Source: Salvia splendens (taxonomy: Eukaryota > Streptophyta > Magnoliopsida > Lamiales > Lamiaceae). From it: 64,000 bases of DNA. The stretch spans positions 16,299,514 to 16,363,513 of the forward strand of contig NC_056050.1 in the NCBI RefSeq assembly GCF_004379255.2, written 5' to 3'. This document shows positions 55,680 to 64,000 of this stretch, piece after piece (the stretch's first letter is position 1; the number at the start of each line of letters is the position of its first letter). The notes under the pieces are model-generated. The model did no database searches and was not told the DNA's origin. It was given only the letters and a program-made list of their open reading frames with translations. Both the position numbers and the translations under genes were made by a program.

Positions 55680-55906
55680 ATGTGTGATGTTGTTTTCTTT
55701 TCCTTAAGTTGTTAAGACAGTGGAAGTAGCACCTTTTTGTTTTCCGAACAAATGCTTTTGTTTTCCTTTCCACGTTATTTATGGAAGTTTCCCTTTTCAC
55801 GTGCTTTTAAGTAATTGTGTTTTATCGTATCGTACGCGTGCATGAAAGCGATGATGTTTTAATAACGATGTACTCACAACGGTGCTAACCTGTGTTTTAG
55901 ATCAAC
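55680..55906 (+). other. Spacer between the extra ORF and gag
   Basis: No ORF. It contains a branch-point-like gctaac at 55883-55888 and pyrimidine-rich tgtgttttag at 55891-55900, a plausible acceptor six bases before the gag ATG. Confidence 0.5.
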
Positions 55907-58900
55907 ATGCCCCCGAGACGTAGACGTGGTCCGCGTGTGGAGAACAATGTGGGGGAACAGACAGAAGGAAGTGTCGGCAATCCACCCCCGCCTCCACCAC
56001 CACCTCTACCCCAACCAAACGAAAGGGAGTATATCAAAGCCTTTCGCAAAGAGAACCCACCCAAATTCGACGGGTTAGGAGAGCCCCCGAAGGCGGAGGC
56101 ATGGGTGCGCGATATTGAGCGTATCTTTGAGTTCATGGGATGCACGGACAGAGAACGCCTGGCCTGCGTGACTTATCAGCTGACAGGACCCGCTGACTTT
56201 TGGTGGGAAACAAAGAAGAGAACCATGGACCCCGCTCGCCGTGAGGCGCTTACTTGGGAGGATTTTAAGGAAGAGGTGTACAACAAGTATGTTCCGGAAA
56301 GTTATCGGCGGGCGAAAGTAGTGGAGTTCCACACGTTGAAGCAAGGAAGTATGACGGTCACAGAGTACGACCGCGCCCTATGTGAGATGACGCGTTATGC
56401 GCCAGAATTGGTGGATACAGACGAGAAGATGGCTGCGAAGTTCCGTTCCGGCCTTAGGACAGAGATAAGGGTCGCAGTGGCTAGTCGGAGGGGAATTCCT
56501 TATTCCGAGGTGTTGGGCTGTGCCTTAGATGTGGAGGAAGCACTGCCCAAGAGTGAGAGGACAACAAACCCTACCCCATCTGCACCCCAAGCGAACTTTA
56601 GAGACAAAAGGAAATGGGAAGGAAACCGAGCTCCTTTTGACAACAAGAGGCGTTTCTCCGCTTTTCGGCAACCGCAGAATCATGGGCGCCAAATTGTGCC
56701 ACAGCAGAGGGGAAACCCACAGAGAACACCCTACTGTAATCGGTGCTCCAAGCATCATGTTGGGGAGTGCCGAGTTGGAGGCATTCGGTGTTATGCCTGC
56801 GGTGGAAACGGGCACATGTCTCGAGAGTGCCCAAACAACAACAAAGGTGGAGTGAAGAACGGGCAAGGACAGAGACCACCACAGCAGCCTCAACCAATCC
56901 GACAAGTGGCCCCACAGCAAGCAAGGGCGTACGCACTCAAAGGGAACCAAGGGCAGGGACCCCAAGCCAGCAAGGGCAAGGAGAATTTGGCAGGTATGGG
57001 AACGCTCCAACAACTGCCTATTATTGTGCTGTTTGATACGGGTGCTTCGCACTCTTTTATTTCCGTGTCATGTGTGAATGCCTTAGAACTCCCTACTGCT
57101 ATGCTTGAATCGAGTTTGAATGTGTCTTCACCGGTTGGAGGATTGATTGATATTGTGAGAACTTGCTCGAACATAGAGTTTGTGTTAGGAGAACTAGAAG
57201 TAGTGGCCCAACTTTTGCACGTTATGCCTTTGGAGAATGTGGACATAATCTTGGGAATGGATTGGCTTACCGAGAACCACGCAACGATTTACTGTAAAGA
57301 GAGGCAGATTTCCTTTCAAGCCCCGGGCGAAGAGTCGACTATCTTGTATGGGATCTCCATGAACCGACGAACCTCCATAATCTCCGCATTGCAAGCAACT
57401 ACGATGATAAGGAAAGGACGTCCAGCGTATCTAGTATACTTGAATGGGGAAGAAAAGAAAGAATTGAGGGTGGAAGACGTGGCAGTGGTGCGAGATTTTC
57501 CCGAGGTGTTCCCCGAAGCTTTACCAGGACCGCCACCCGACAGACAGGTGGAGTTCACCATTGATTTAGAACCAGGATCAGCGCCAGTATCAAAGGCGCC
57601 ATACCGAATGGCCCCTAAGGAGTTGGCTGAGTTGAAGGTCCAGTTGCAGGAACTGTTGGACTTGGGTTTCATTCGACCCAGTGTGTCACCATGGGGAGCG
57701 CCAGTTCTGTTCGTTAAGAAGAAGGACGGAACGATGAGAATGTGCATCGACTATCGTGAGCTTAACAAGATGACTTTGAAGAATAAGTACCCACTGCTAA
57801 GGATTGACGACTTGTTTGACCAACTTCGAGGGGCGGGCCTATTCTCGAAAATGGATTTGAGATCAGGGTATCATCAACTAAAGGTCCGACGAGAGGATGT
57901 GCCTAAGACTGCTTTTCGCACTCGTTATGGCCATTATGAATTCGTCGTGATGCCATTTGGGCTGACCAACGCCCCAGCCGTTTTCATGGACTTGATGAAC
58001 CGAGTTTTCCACGAGTATCTTGACAAGTTTGTGTTAGTCTTCATCGACGACGTGTTGGTATACTCGAAGAACGAGGAGGAGCATGGACAGCACCTACGAA
58101 CAGTGTTGGAAACGTTGCAAAGAGAGAAACTTTATGCCAAGTTTAGTAAGTGTGAGTTTTGGTTGACTCGAGTGAACTTCCTTGGTCATATTGTGACGGT
58201 AAATGGGATTCAAGTAGACCCAGCAAAGGTCGAGGCCGTACAGAATTGGAAATCGCCGAAAACGCCAAGTGAAATCCGCAGTTTCTTGGGATTGGCGGGA
58301 TATTATCGACGCTTCATTGAAGGATTCTCTAAAATTGCGAGACCGATGACGCAACTACTTAAGAAGGGAATCAAAGTGGTTTGGACGCCAGAGTGTGAGG
58401 CGAGTTTCCAATTGTTGAAAGAAAAATTGACTACTGCACCAGTCCTAGCGGTACCAGAACCCGACAAGGACTTCGCCGTCTATACGGACGCGTCGAAAGT
58501 AGGACTAGGGTGTGTGTTAATGCAAGATGGGAAGGTGATAGCATATGCTTCCCGACAGTTGAGACCGAATGAGTTGAATTTTCCGACGCATGATTTGGAG
58601 TTAGCAGCAGTGGTGCATGCGCTGAAAATTTGGAGACATCATCTCTATGGAGTGAGATGCGAAATCTATACGGATCACAAGAGTCTCAAGTACTTCTTCG
58701 AGCAGAAGGAGCTAAACATGCGACAACGACGTTGGTTAGAGGTCGTGAAAGACTATGACTGTGGTATTAACTACCATCCGGGCAAGGCGAACGTGGTCGC
58801 CGATGCTTTGAGTAGGAAGAACCAACCTCAACTGGCTTATTTCCTAACGCAAGAGGAAGCTTTGATTCACAAGTTCGACAAGATGAGTTTGGAGATAGTA

Positions 58901-59554
58901 AAAGCACCCGAGACAGTAGGTGCAAGGTTGGCGTCGCTAGTGATTGAGCCAGATTGGAGAACCAAGCTCATAGAAGCCCAGCGACGTGATGGAAAGTTGG
59001 AGGAGTTACGTGCGAAGGTGAGAGCCGAGAAGCTTGATCATTACCGTGAGGAGGCGGATAATGCTTTGACGTATGATGGACGATTGTGTGTGCCGAGCGA
59101 GGAGGCGCTAAAGGAGGAGATTTTGAGTGAAGCGCACGACACGCCTTACACTGCACACCCCGGAAGCACGAAGATGTATCGGGATTTGAAGCAACGGTTT
59201 TGGTGGAATGGAATGAAAGGGGACGTCGCGTCATTTGTGGAACGATGTCTGGCATGCCAACAAGTGAAGGCCTTACACCAACGGCCATATGGGAAGTTAC
59301 AACCGCTTGAGATTCCCGAATGGAAATGGGAGCATCTAGCTATGGATTTCGTGACGGGTTTTCCAAGGTCACAAAGGGGCAACACCGCAATCTGGGTAAT
59401 CGTTGATCGACTTACTAAAAGCGCGCACTTCTTACCGATTAAGGTTACTTATGGCGCGGACAAACTAGCAAAGCTCTACGTGAACGAGATTGTGCGATTG
59501 CACGGAGTGCCAAAGACCATTGTATCCGACCGCGATACGAAGTTCACATCATAG
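55907..59554 (+). CDS. Tekay-like Gag–protease–RT–RNase H–integrase (open up to the second catalytic Asp)
   Basis: 1215 codons. Gag occupies residues about 50-210 ([40 protein letters not shown]). A CxxC-HxxxC-like block ([12 protein letters not shown], about 276) and a zinc knuckle [14 protein letters not shown] (about 295) follow. Protease has [10 protein letters not shown] at about 377 and [10 protein letters not shown] includes [20 protein letters not shown] and active site FIDDVLVYS at about 710. RNase H has [15 protein letters not shown] at about 859, the Glu-helix block and [11 protein letters not shown]. Integrase has the zinc-binding H-x-H-C-C block ([14 protein letters not shown] ... 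CLACQQV, about 1075-1125), first catalytic Asp in [10 protein letters not shown] and second in [11 protein letters not shown] nonsense/frameshift lesion follows directly, so integrase is truncated. Confidence 0.95.
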   Translation: MPPRRRRGPRVENNVGEQTEGSVGNPPPPPPPPLPQPNEREYIKAFRKENPPKFDGLGEPPKAEAWVRDIERIFEFMGCTDRERLACVTYQLTGPADFWWETKKRTMDPARREALTWEDFKEEVYNKYVPESYRRAKVVEFHTLKQGSMTVTEYDRALCEMTRYAPELVDTDEKMAAKFRSGLRTEIRVAVASRRGIPYSEVLGCALDVEEALPKSERTTNPTPSAPQANFRDKRKWEGNRAPFDNKRRFSAFRQPQNHGRQIVPQQRGNPQRTPYCNRCSKHHVGECRVGGIRCYACGGNGHMSRECPNNNKGGVKNGQGQRPPQQPQPIRQVAPQQARAYALKGNQGQGPQASKGKENLAGMGTLQQLPIIVLFDTGASHSFISVSCVNALELPTAMLESSLNVSSPVGGLIDIVRTCSNIEFVLGELEVVAQLLHVMPLENVDIILGMDWLTENHATIYCKERQISFQAPGEESTILYGISMNRRTSIISALQATTMIRKGRPAYLVYLNGEEKKELRVEDVAVVRDFPEVFPEALPGPPPDRQVEFTIDLEPGSAPVSKAPYRMAPKELAELKVQLQELLDLGFIRPSVSPWGAPVLFVKKKDGTMRMCIDYRELNKMTLKNKYPLLRIDDLFDQLRGAGLFSKMDLRSGYHQLKVRREDVPKTAFRTRYGHYEFVVMPFGLTNAPAVFMDLMNRVFHEYLDKFVLVFIDDVLVYSKNEEEHGQHLRTVLETLQREKLYAKFSKCEFWLTRVNFLGHIVTVNGIQVDPAKVEAVQNWKSPKTPSEIRSFLGLAGYYRRFIEGFSKIARPMTQLLKKGIKVVWTPECEASFQLLKEKLTTAPVLAVPEPDKDFAVYTDASKVGLGCVLMQDGKVIAYASRQLRPNELNFPTHDLELAAVVHALKIWRHHLYGVRCEIYTDHKSLKYFFEQKELNMRQRRWLEVVKDYDCGINYHPGKANVVADALSRKNQPQLAYFLTQEEALIHKFDKMSLEIVKAPETVGARLASLVIEPDWRTKLIEAQRRDGKLEELRAKVRAEKLDHYREEADNALTYDGRLCVPSEEALKEEILSEAHDTPYTAHPGSTKMYRDLKQRFWWNGMKGDVASFVERCLACQQVKALHQRPYGKLQPLEIPEWKWEHLAMDFVTGFPRSQRGNTAIWVIVDRLTKSAHFLPIKVTYGADKLAKLYVNEIVRLHGVPKTIVSDRDTKFTS

Positions 59555-60381
59555 TTTTGATGAGTATGCAACGCGAATTGGGCACACATCTGAACTTCAG
59601 CACTGCATATCACCCGCAATCGGATGGGCAGTCCGAGAGGACGATTCAAACACTTGAAGATATGTTGCGAGCAGTTGTCTTAGATCGAGGGGAAAGTTGG
59701 GAAACAGTTCTACCATTGGTTGAATTCGCCTACAACAATAGCTATCAAGCGACGATCGACATGGCTCCGTACGAAGCTTTGTATGGCAGGAAGTGTTAAT
59801 CCCCACTTTATTGGGATGAAGTCGGCGAGAGGAAGATGTTATGGCCCGATGCTATAAAGGAGATGACTGAAATTGTGCATCAAATCCGCGCAAGGATCAA
59901 GGAAGCTCAAGATAGACAGAAGTCCTATGCTGACGTGCGTCGAACGGAAATCAAATTCGACGTTGGTGACAAAGTGTTCTTGAAAGTGTCCCCGACGAGA
60001 GGAGTTGTGAGATTTGGAGTGAAAGGCAAGCTGAAACTGCGTTTTGTGGGACCATACGAGATCATTGACGAAGTAGGTCCTGTAGCGTATCGTTTGGCGT
60101 TACCTCCCAGCTTTGGGAACGTGCACAACGTGTTCCACGTGTCGCAGTTGCGCAAGTACGTGTTCGACCCCAAACATGTGATTCACCAAGAGGAAGTGAT
60201 CCTAACCCCCGACATGAGTTACGAGGAAAGGCCCGAAGCAATACTAGATCGGAAGGTCCAAGAGCTTCGAAACAAGTCGATAGCGTCCGTGAAGGTGTTG
60301 TGGAAGCACCATGGTCCCGAAGAAGCTACGTGGGAGTTAGAAGATAAGATGAAAGAAAAGTTTCCCGAGCTGTTTGTGTGA
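59555..60381 (+). pseudogene. Tekay-like integrase C-terminal part and chromodomain, out of frame
   Basis: After a one-base loss and stops at 59552-59570, the frame moves and resumes at about 59557 (QRELGTHLNFSTAYHPQSDG, with the catalytic Glu in QSERTIQTLEDM). A further stop at 59797-59799 replaces the conserved Arg after GRKC. The last frame (59836-60381) holds the integrase C-terminal domain (GDKVFLKVSPTRGVVRFG, LKLRFVGPYEIIDEVGPVAY, NVFHVSQLRKYV). It ends in a chromodomain-like segment, PEAILDRKVQELRNKSIASV / KVLWKHHGPEEATWELED. Aromatic-cage positions are not all obvious, as in the CR-type chromodomains of this lineage. Confidence 0.9.
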
Positions 60382-60411
60382 GACGTTTAAATTTCGGGAC
60401 GAAATTTCTGT

Positions 60412-60425
60412 TTAGAGGGGAAGGA
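60412..60425 (+). other. Tekay-like polypurine tract
   Basis: tagaggggaaggaTG: the purine run ends at the LTR start TGTAACATCC (60426). Preceded by tttcgggacgaaatttctgt, a conserved pre-LTR motif of the lineage. Confidence 0.9.
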
Positions 60426-63400
60426 TGTAACATCCCAAACTTTTGTGACTTCTTTTCATGTAATTGGAATTTTGGGGAATTCTGAAACGTTTGATTCTAT
60501 GTGATTAAGTGCTTTGTGTGAAATAAATTGACGTGGTTATTGTGGAATGACGAGCTTGAGATTTATGTTATTCCAATGTGGGGAAATAATTAATAGGATC
60601 ATGCATTTATCCTTTCTCGAGTCGATTCATTGAAATATTCGGCCCTTCCTAATTATTGAAATAATACTTCTTCTTGTGGATTTAATTAATTGTCTTGGGA
60701 TACTTATCCAAATTAAATCCAAACCAAATGACCCATAAATGGTACTACATGGAATTCGAACTCCATTTTTATTTTCCTTGGGAGTTTTCGAAAATCTCCT
60801 ATAGGAGAAAGAATTATTTTCATTTGATTTAATTGGTGCTTTATTGACTCTCTTCCTTTGAATTTAATCCAATTAAATCATGTTATAATTTATTTTTTCA
60901 CCTAAAATAAATAGAGAGTTGGGACATTCCTTGGTTAGCAATTTTCGGCCCCTCCACTAAATTTTGGAGGATATTTTATTTGTTTCCTAATTTGTGGAAT
61001 CCCTTTTTATTCAAATAAATTCCTATGTCTAATTAATTGGGGATGTGAATATTTTTCTCCTACTTTTCTTTCATATCACACGCCCCCTATGCAATATTTT
61101 CCTTGTGGGAATTTAATTAATTATTGCATATTTTATGGGAGCCTTTTTCCTATAAATAAATTGCCTAATTTAAATCCTATTCTTTTAATTGGGGATTTAA
61201 ATAATTTCCTTGTGCAATTACTTATGGAAATTTTCGGCCCCCCACCATTATTTTCATACTTGGAGATTTAATTTATTTTGTTCCCTTGTTTATGAAATAT
61301 TCACTTTTATTTCCTAAGTTGTGAATATATTCTCTCCAAGTAAATACCAAATAAATTCCTTGCTATTCCTACATGGAATTTTTGAAAATTTCCTCCCCTT
61401 CCCACATGCTTATTTTATTCTTTTAATTGTGGGATTTATTTAATTGTATTTTTCCCCACAATTAATTAATTAATTGATTTTAAACCTAACCCTAATCCTA
61501 TAAAAACACCTAAACTAAACCCTAGCCCCCATTCTCCCTCAATTTTCGTGCCTCCCTCCTCCCTCTCCACATTCTCTCCAAAAAACTTCTTCCACCATTG
61601 TTTCTTGTATCCATTGAAGTTTTTTTTTCAAGAATCTCCGACGAATCACCTCGTTTCTTGGTTCTACCGATTCGTTTTGTCAAAGAAGGTATATTGGCTT
61701 CACTTTTCCTCATTATTTTCATTTGAACCATATTCTTGAATCCTACATGTATGTAGTGGGTGTAGAAATCGTAGATCGCAAGTTTAATCGGGGGGAAAAG
61801 TGAGTTTGCTTGAAAACTTTGATAAATATGCGTTTTCAATTGATTTGTGTGAAGTTTGATTTGAATCTTTGGTGAATGATGTAAGTTTATGTGCAAACAT
61901 GTTTAAGAGAGTCTTATCAAGCATGATTGTGTGTTATAAGCATGAGAATTGGTGTTTGGATGATTGAGAAGGAAACCCTAATTTAGAAATTGTGTATCTG
62001 TTATCTGTGATGTTCGACCAGTAGCTTCTGATGAGTAATTGACCTACCAAACGAACGAATTTTGATATGAAATTTTTACTGAGTAAACTTCAAGGTGTTT
62101 TCCGTCTCTCGTGTGAATTTCAGTCCTTTTTATCGAAGAATGAAATTTTAATAAATTTTTGAAGTTGACTGCGCAAATCTGCCAGAAACTCGTGTTCTCG
62201 CCATGAATGTTTCGTTTTCTGTTTGACTGACCAAATGACCTTCGATTGATGTTATTCTTGAACTAGATGCAAATTTTAAGTGTCTTCTGAGTCGTGTTAA
62301 AATTTCAGCCTTTTTAGGCATTGGATGAATTTATGGTAAATTTTTCAAATGAACTGCGCAGTCTGTCAGAGATTGTATGTTCCGATCAGAGAGTTTAATA
62401 TGTAATATGACTGACTAAATGACGTGATTTCGGTGTGAAAATTTTCATGGATGAACTTGAATGTGTCCTCTGTATTGTGATCCAAAATTTAGCTTCATAT
62501 GAGGTCGGGTGAATTTATAGTGATTTTTACAAAACGGTCGCGCAGTTCTGCCAGTTTTCTACCTTGTTAAAATGACACCTAGTTTCAAGTTTAAAAGTAT
62601 TATATGATGCATGTATGTCCAAGGAATGTGTTTAAATGTTGAAATCACTTGTGATAAGTTGGAATGTGTTACGTGTGTCTTTACACCTTTGTGACGTATG
62701 TTGGGTTGGGGAATTTGAGAAAAACGATGAGAGAGAAAACGATAGGACATGCATAGTAAAATGTTGTTGTGGAAGGCTGACTTGTGTTGTCGTTGACAAG
62801 GGTGTTGTGTACTCGTGAACTCGAGGATCGAGAGTTGCTATAAGTTGGGTTGTGAATTTGCTAAGCGATCGAGGTGGGCTTTCTTTTCAAACCTCTTTAT
62901 TTTTTTCCGAAATTATGATGTGGTGTTATAAGGGTGGTTTAAAGTGTTATGTCATGCCGTGATTGTTTTGATGTTGAGATTTTTGCCTGATGCCTAGTTC
63001 GTTTGAGCTTGCTCCGTTAGGCTATAGGGCTATGTTGAGATTGTGCTTGATGCCTAGTTTGTGAGTTCGCTCCATTAGGCTATAGGGCTATGATAAACGA
63101 ATTCGGGTCTGAGTAGGGCCGCAAACCCTATCAGGCTGTGTACACAGAGGGGATCGTGAGCCGTCCTTGCTAGTCGGCCGGTCTCGTGGGCGAATAGTGT
63201 GGCCACACTTTTGTCGCACTATGGTAAGAGGATGTGATTGATTGATTGATGTGGAAAATGAGGAGATAAATTGTCTGGCCAGACTTGGATTTTTGTGTTC
63301 TCGTGATATTTCTTACTATATAAAACTCGAGATCACTGGTATGGATGACATAACTGTTATAAAATGTTTTCGGCATGAGCCCATTGGGTACAACAAGTAC

Positions 63401-63908
63401 TCAGCCCTGCATATTATTTTTCTTATGTGCAGGTTGAGCGGGATGTTGCGGTGGATGTTGAGCTGGCTAAAGACCCTAGGATACGTTGTGTCGTCATACA
63501 TAGGCGTGATCCTTGACTCTCCCTGAACCTTATTTATCCGCTGCTATGTTTTAAATTATGTCTTAAGACCTTAATCTTTTCGTGTTGTGTTTGAACATGT
63601 ATGGTGGTGTTAGGTTTAAACGAGTGTTTACGTTGTCTTTCTGAAAATGGTGTTTTTCCGAGATTTAAGTCAAATATTCGTTTTACCTTAGTTTTTTTGT
63701 ATATAGTTGTATCTCTTAAGTCAAATTTTCCGGTGCCTTTTCTAAAAGTATGTTTCTATACGTCTTTTCAAAAAAAAATGACCTTAAACTTCTTTAAACC
63801 AAGTTGTTTTCTGTCTTTAAGTCTTAAGTTGTTCTTTTAAACTGTTGTCCATGCATGTCGGTCACGATCGCCGCGTTTGTGATACCCCTGGTATGGGCGG
63901 TCGTGACA
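60426..63908 (+). repeat. Tekay-like LTR 2
   Basis: 3483 bp, same ends as LTR 1. In the TATA-to-leader region (about 61498-61760) it is visibly closer to the solo LTR at 29702-33165 than to LTR 1: all three carry ccctagcccccatt, but only LTR 2 and the solo copy share attctccctca and ttttcgtgcctc. Several short frames occur, none supported. Confidence 0.95.
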
Positions 63909-64000
63909 GAGTGGTATCAGAGCTTTGTTCTTTTGCTCTGGTCCGAGAGTCTTCTTTTACTTTGAGTCTAAGTTAGTGAACCCTTATTGACTAGAAGTGT
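63909..64000 (+). mobile_element. Start of a second Tekay-like internal region
   Basis: gagTGGTATCAGAGCTTTG (primer site 63912-63923) and leader match 54467-54559 with few changes (ctttcgctct/cttttgctct, ctttcacttt/cttttacttt). A normal insertion would show target-site DNA here. The internal region continues beyond the window. Confidence 0.93.

Larger units (their letters stand above)
51002..63908 (+). mobile_element. Tekay/Del-type chromovirus (Ty3/gypsy), within a tandem LTR array
   Basis: 5' LTR 51002-54466, primer site 54470-54481, extra ORF 55077-55679, Gag-Pol 55907-60381 (integrase broken), polypurine tract 60412-60425 and second LTR 60426-63908. LTRs of about 3.47 kb, an iMet primer site, the ttcgggacgaaatttctgtt segment before the polypurine tract and a C-terminal chromodomain place it in the Tekay/Del lineage. 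After the second LTR comes a further primer site and leader rather than target-site DNA, so at least one more internal region follows beyond the window. The solo LTR at 29702-33165 is the same family. Confidence 0.93.

Noticed and set aside
55247..56145. Minus-strand ORFs opposite the extra ORF and Gag
   Set aside because: Shadows of the plus-strand coding frames.

Overview
The window reads as repeat-dense intergenic DNA from a flowering plant. Ty1/copia and Ty3/gypsy elements with tRNA-iMet primer sites, a Stowaway MITE and a BCS1-type AAA-ATPase fragment support a eudicot. An asterid close to Lamiales is my guess from repeat character and is not proven. I found no intact host gene and no rRNA, tRNA or CRISPR locus. 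Almost every base from 900 to 64000 can be assigned to a mobile element or its wreckage.

Region 1 (1-14580): a 22-bp minisatellite and a possible small exon lead into a chain of DNA elements that abut at (TA)n tracts (about 948, 1304, 1625, 5408, 5811, 8561, 8915 and 13502). Two families recur. Family A (980-1304, 1651-5394, 8940-13500) is rich in AATGCA/GTACATTA motifs, and its two large members carry the same two broken gene fragments. One fragment resembles the N-terminal conserved region of plant-mobile-domain/Ulp1-associated proteins; the other is a BCS1-like AAA-ATPase. Family B (5443-5810, 5877-8560, 8573-8914) has terminal inverted repeats of about 40 bp and arrays of a TGTCAAC motif. 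Its large member carries another fragment of the first protein family. A Stowaway MITE lies at 14131-14386.

Region 2 (14586-28977): a three-level nest. A degenerate plus-strand copia (copia-2) contains a minus-strand copia (copia-1, 15779-22344, duplication TTATA). Copia-1 in turn contains a plus-strand solo LTR (18409-19969, duplication TTTGG) of the copia-2 family.

Region 3 (28978-36308): the 3' part and 3' LTR of an Athila-like gypsy element, interrupted by a 3464-bp minus-strand solo LTR (29702-33165, duplication TTATT) of the Tekay-type family seen in region 5. About 770 bp of unassigned AT-rich DNA follows.

Region 4 (36309-47805): a truncated copia-1-family LTR, another LTR fragment, and a minus-strand copia (copia-3, same family as copia-2) with Gag and Pol broken by stops. 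A segment of about 8.88 kb is then tandemly repeated, the second copy being truncated at 47805.

Region 5 (47806-64000): an Athila-like pol pseudogene is interrupted at 51002 by a Tekay/Del-type chromovirus with LTRs of about 3.47 kb. It has a primer site, an extra 200-residue ORF, a long Gag-Pol ORF and a C-terminal chromodomain. The integrase is broken. The second LTR is followed by another primer site and leader, so the window ends inside a tandem LTR-internal-LTR-internal array. The extra ORF begins with a stretch resembling the histone H3 tail, and strong candidate splice sites could deliver it and Gag from different spliced RNAs.
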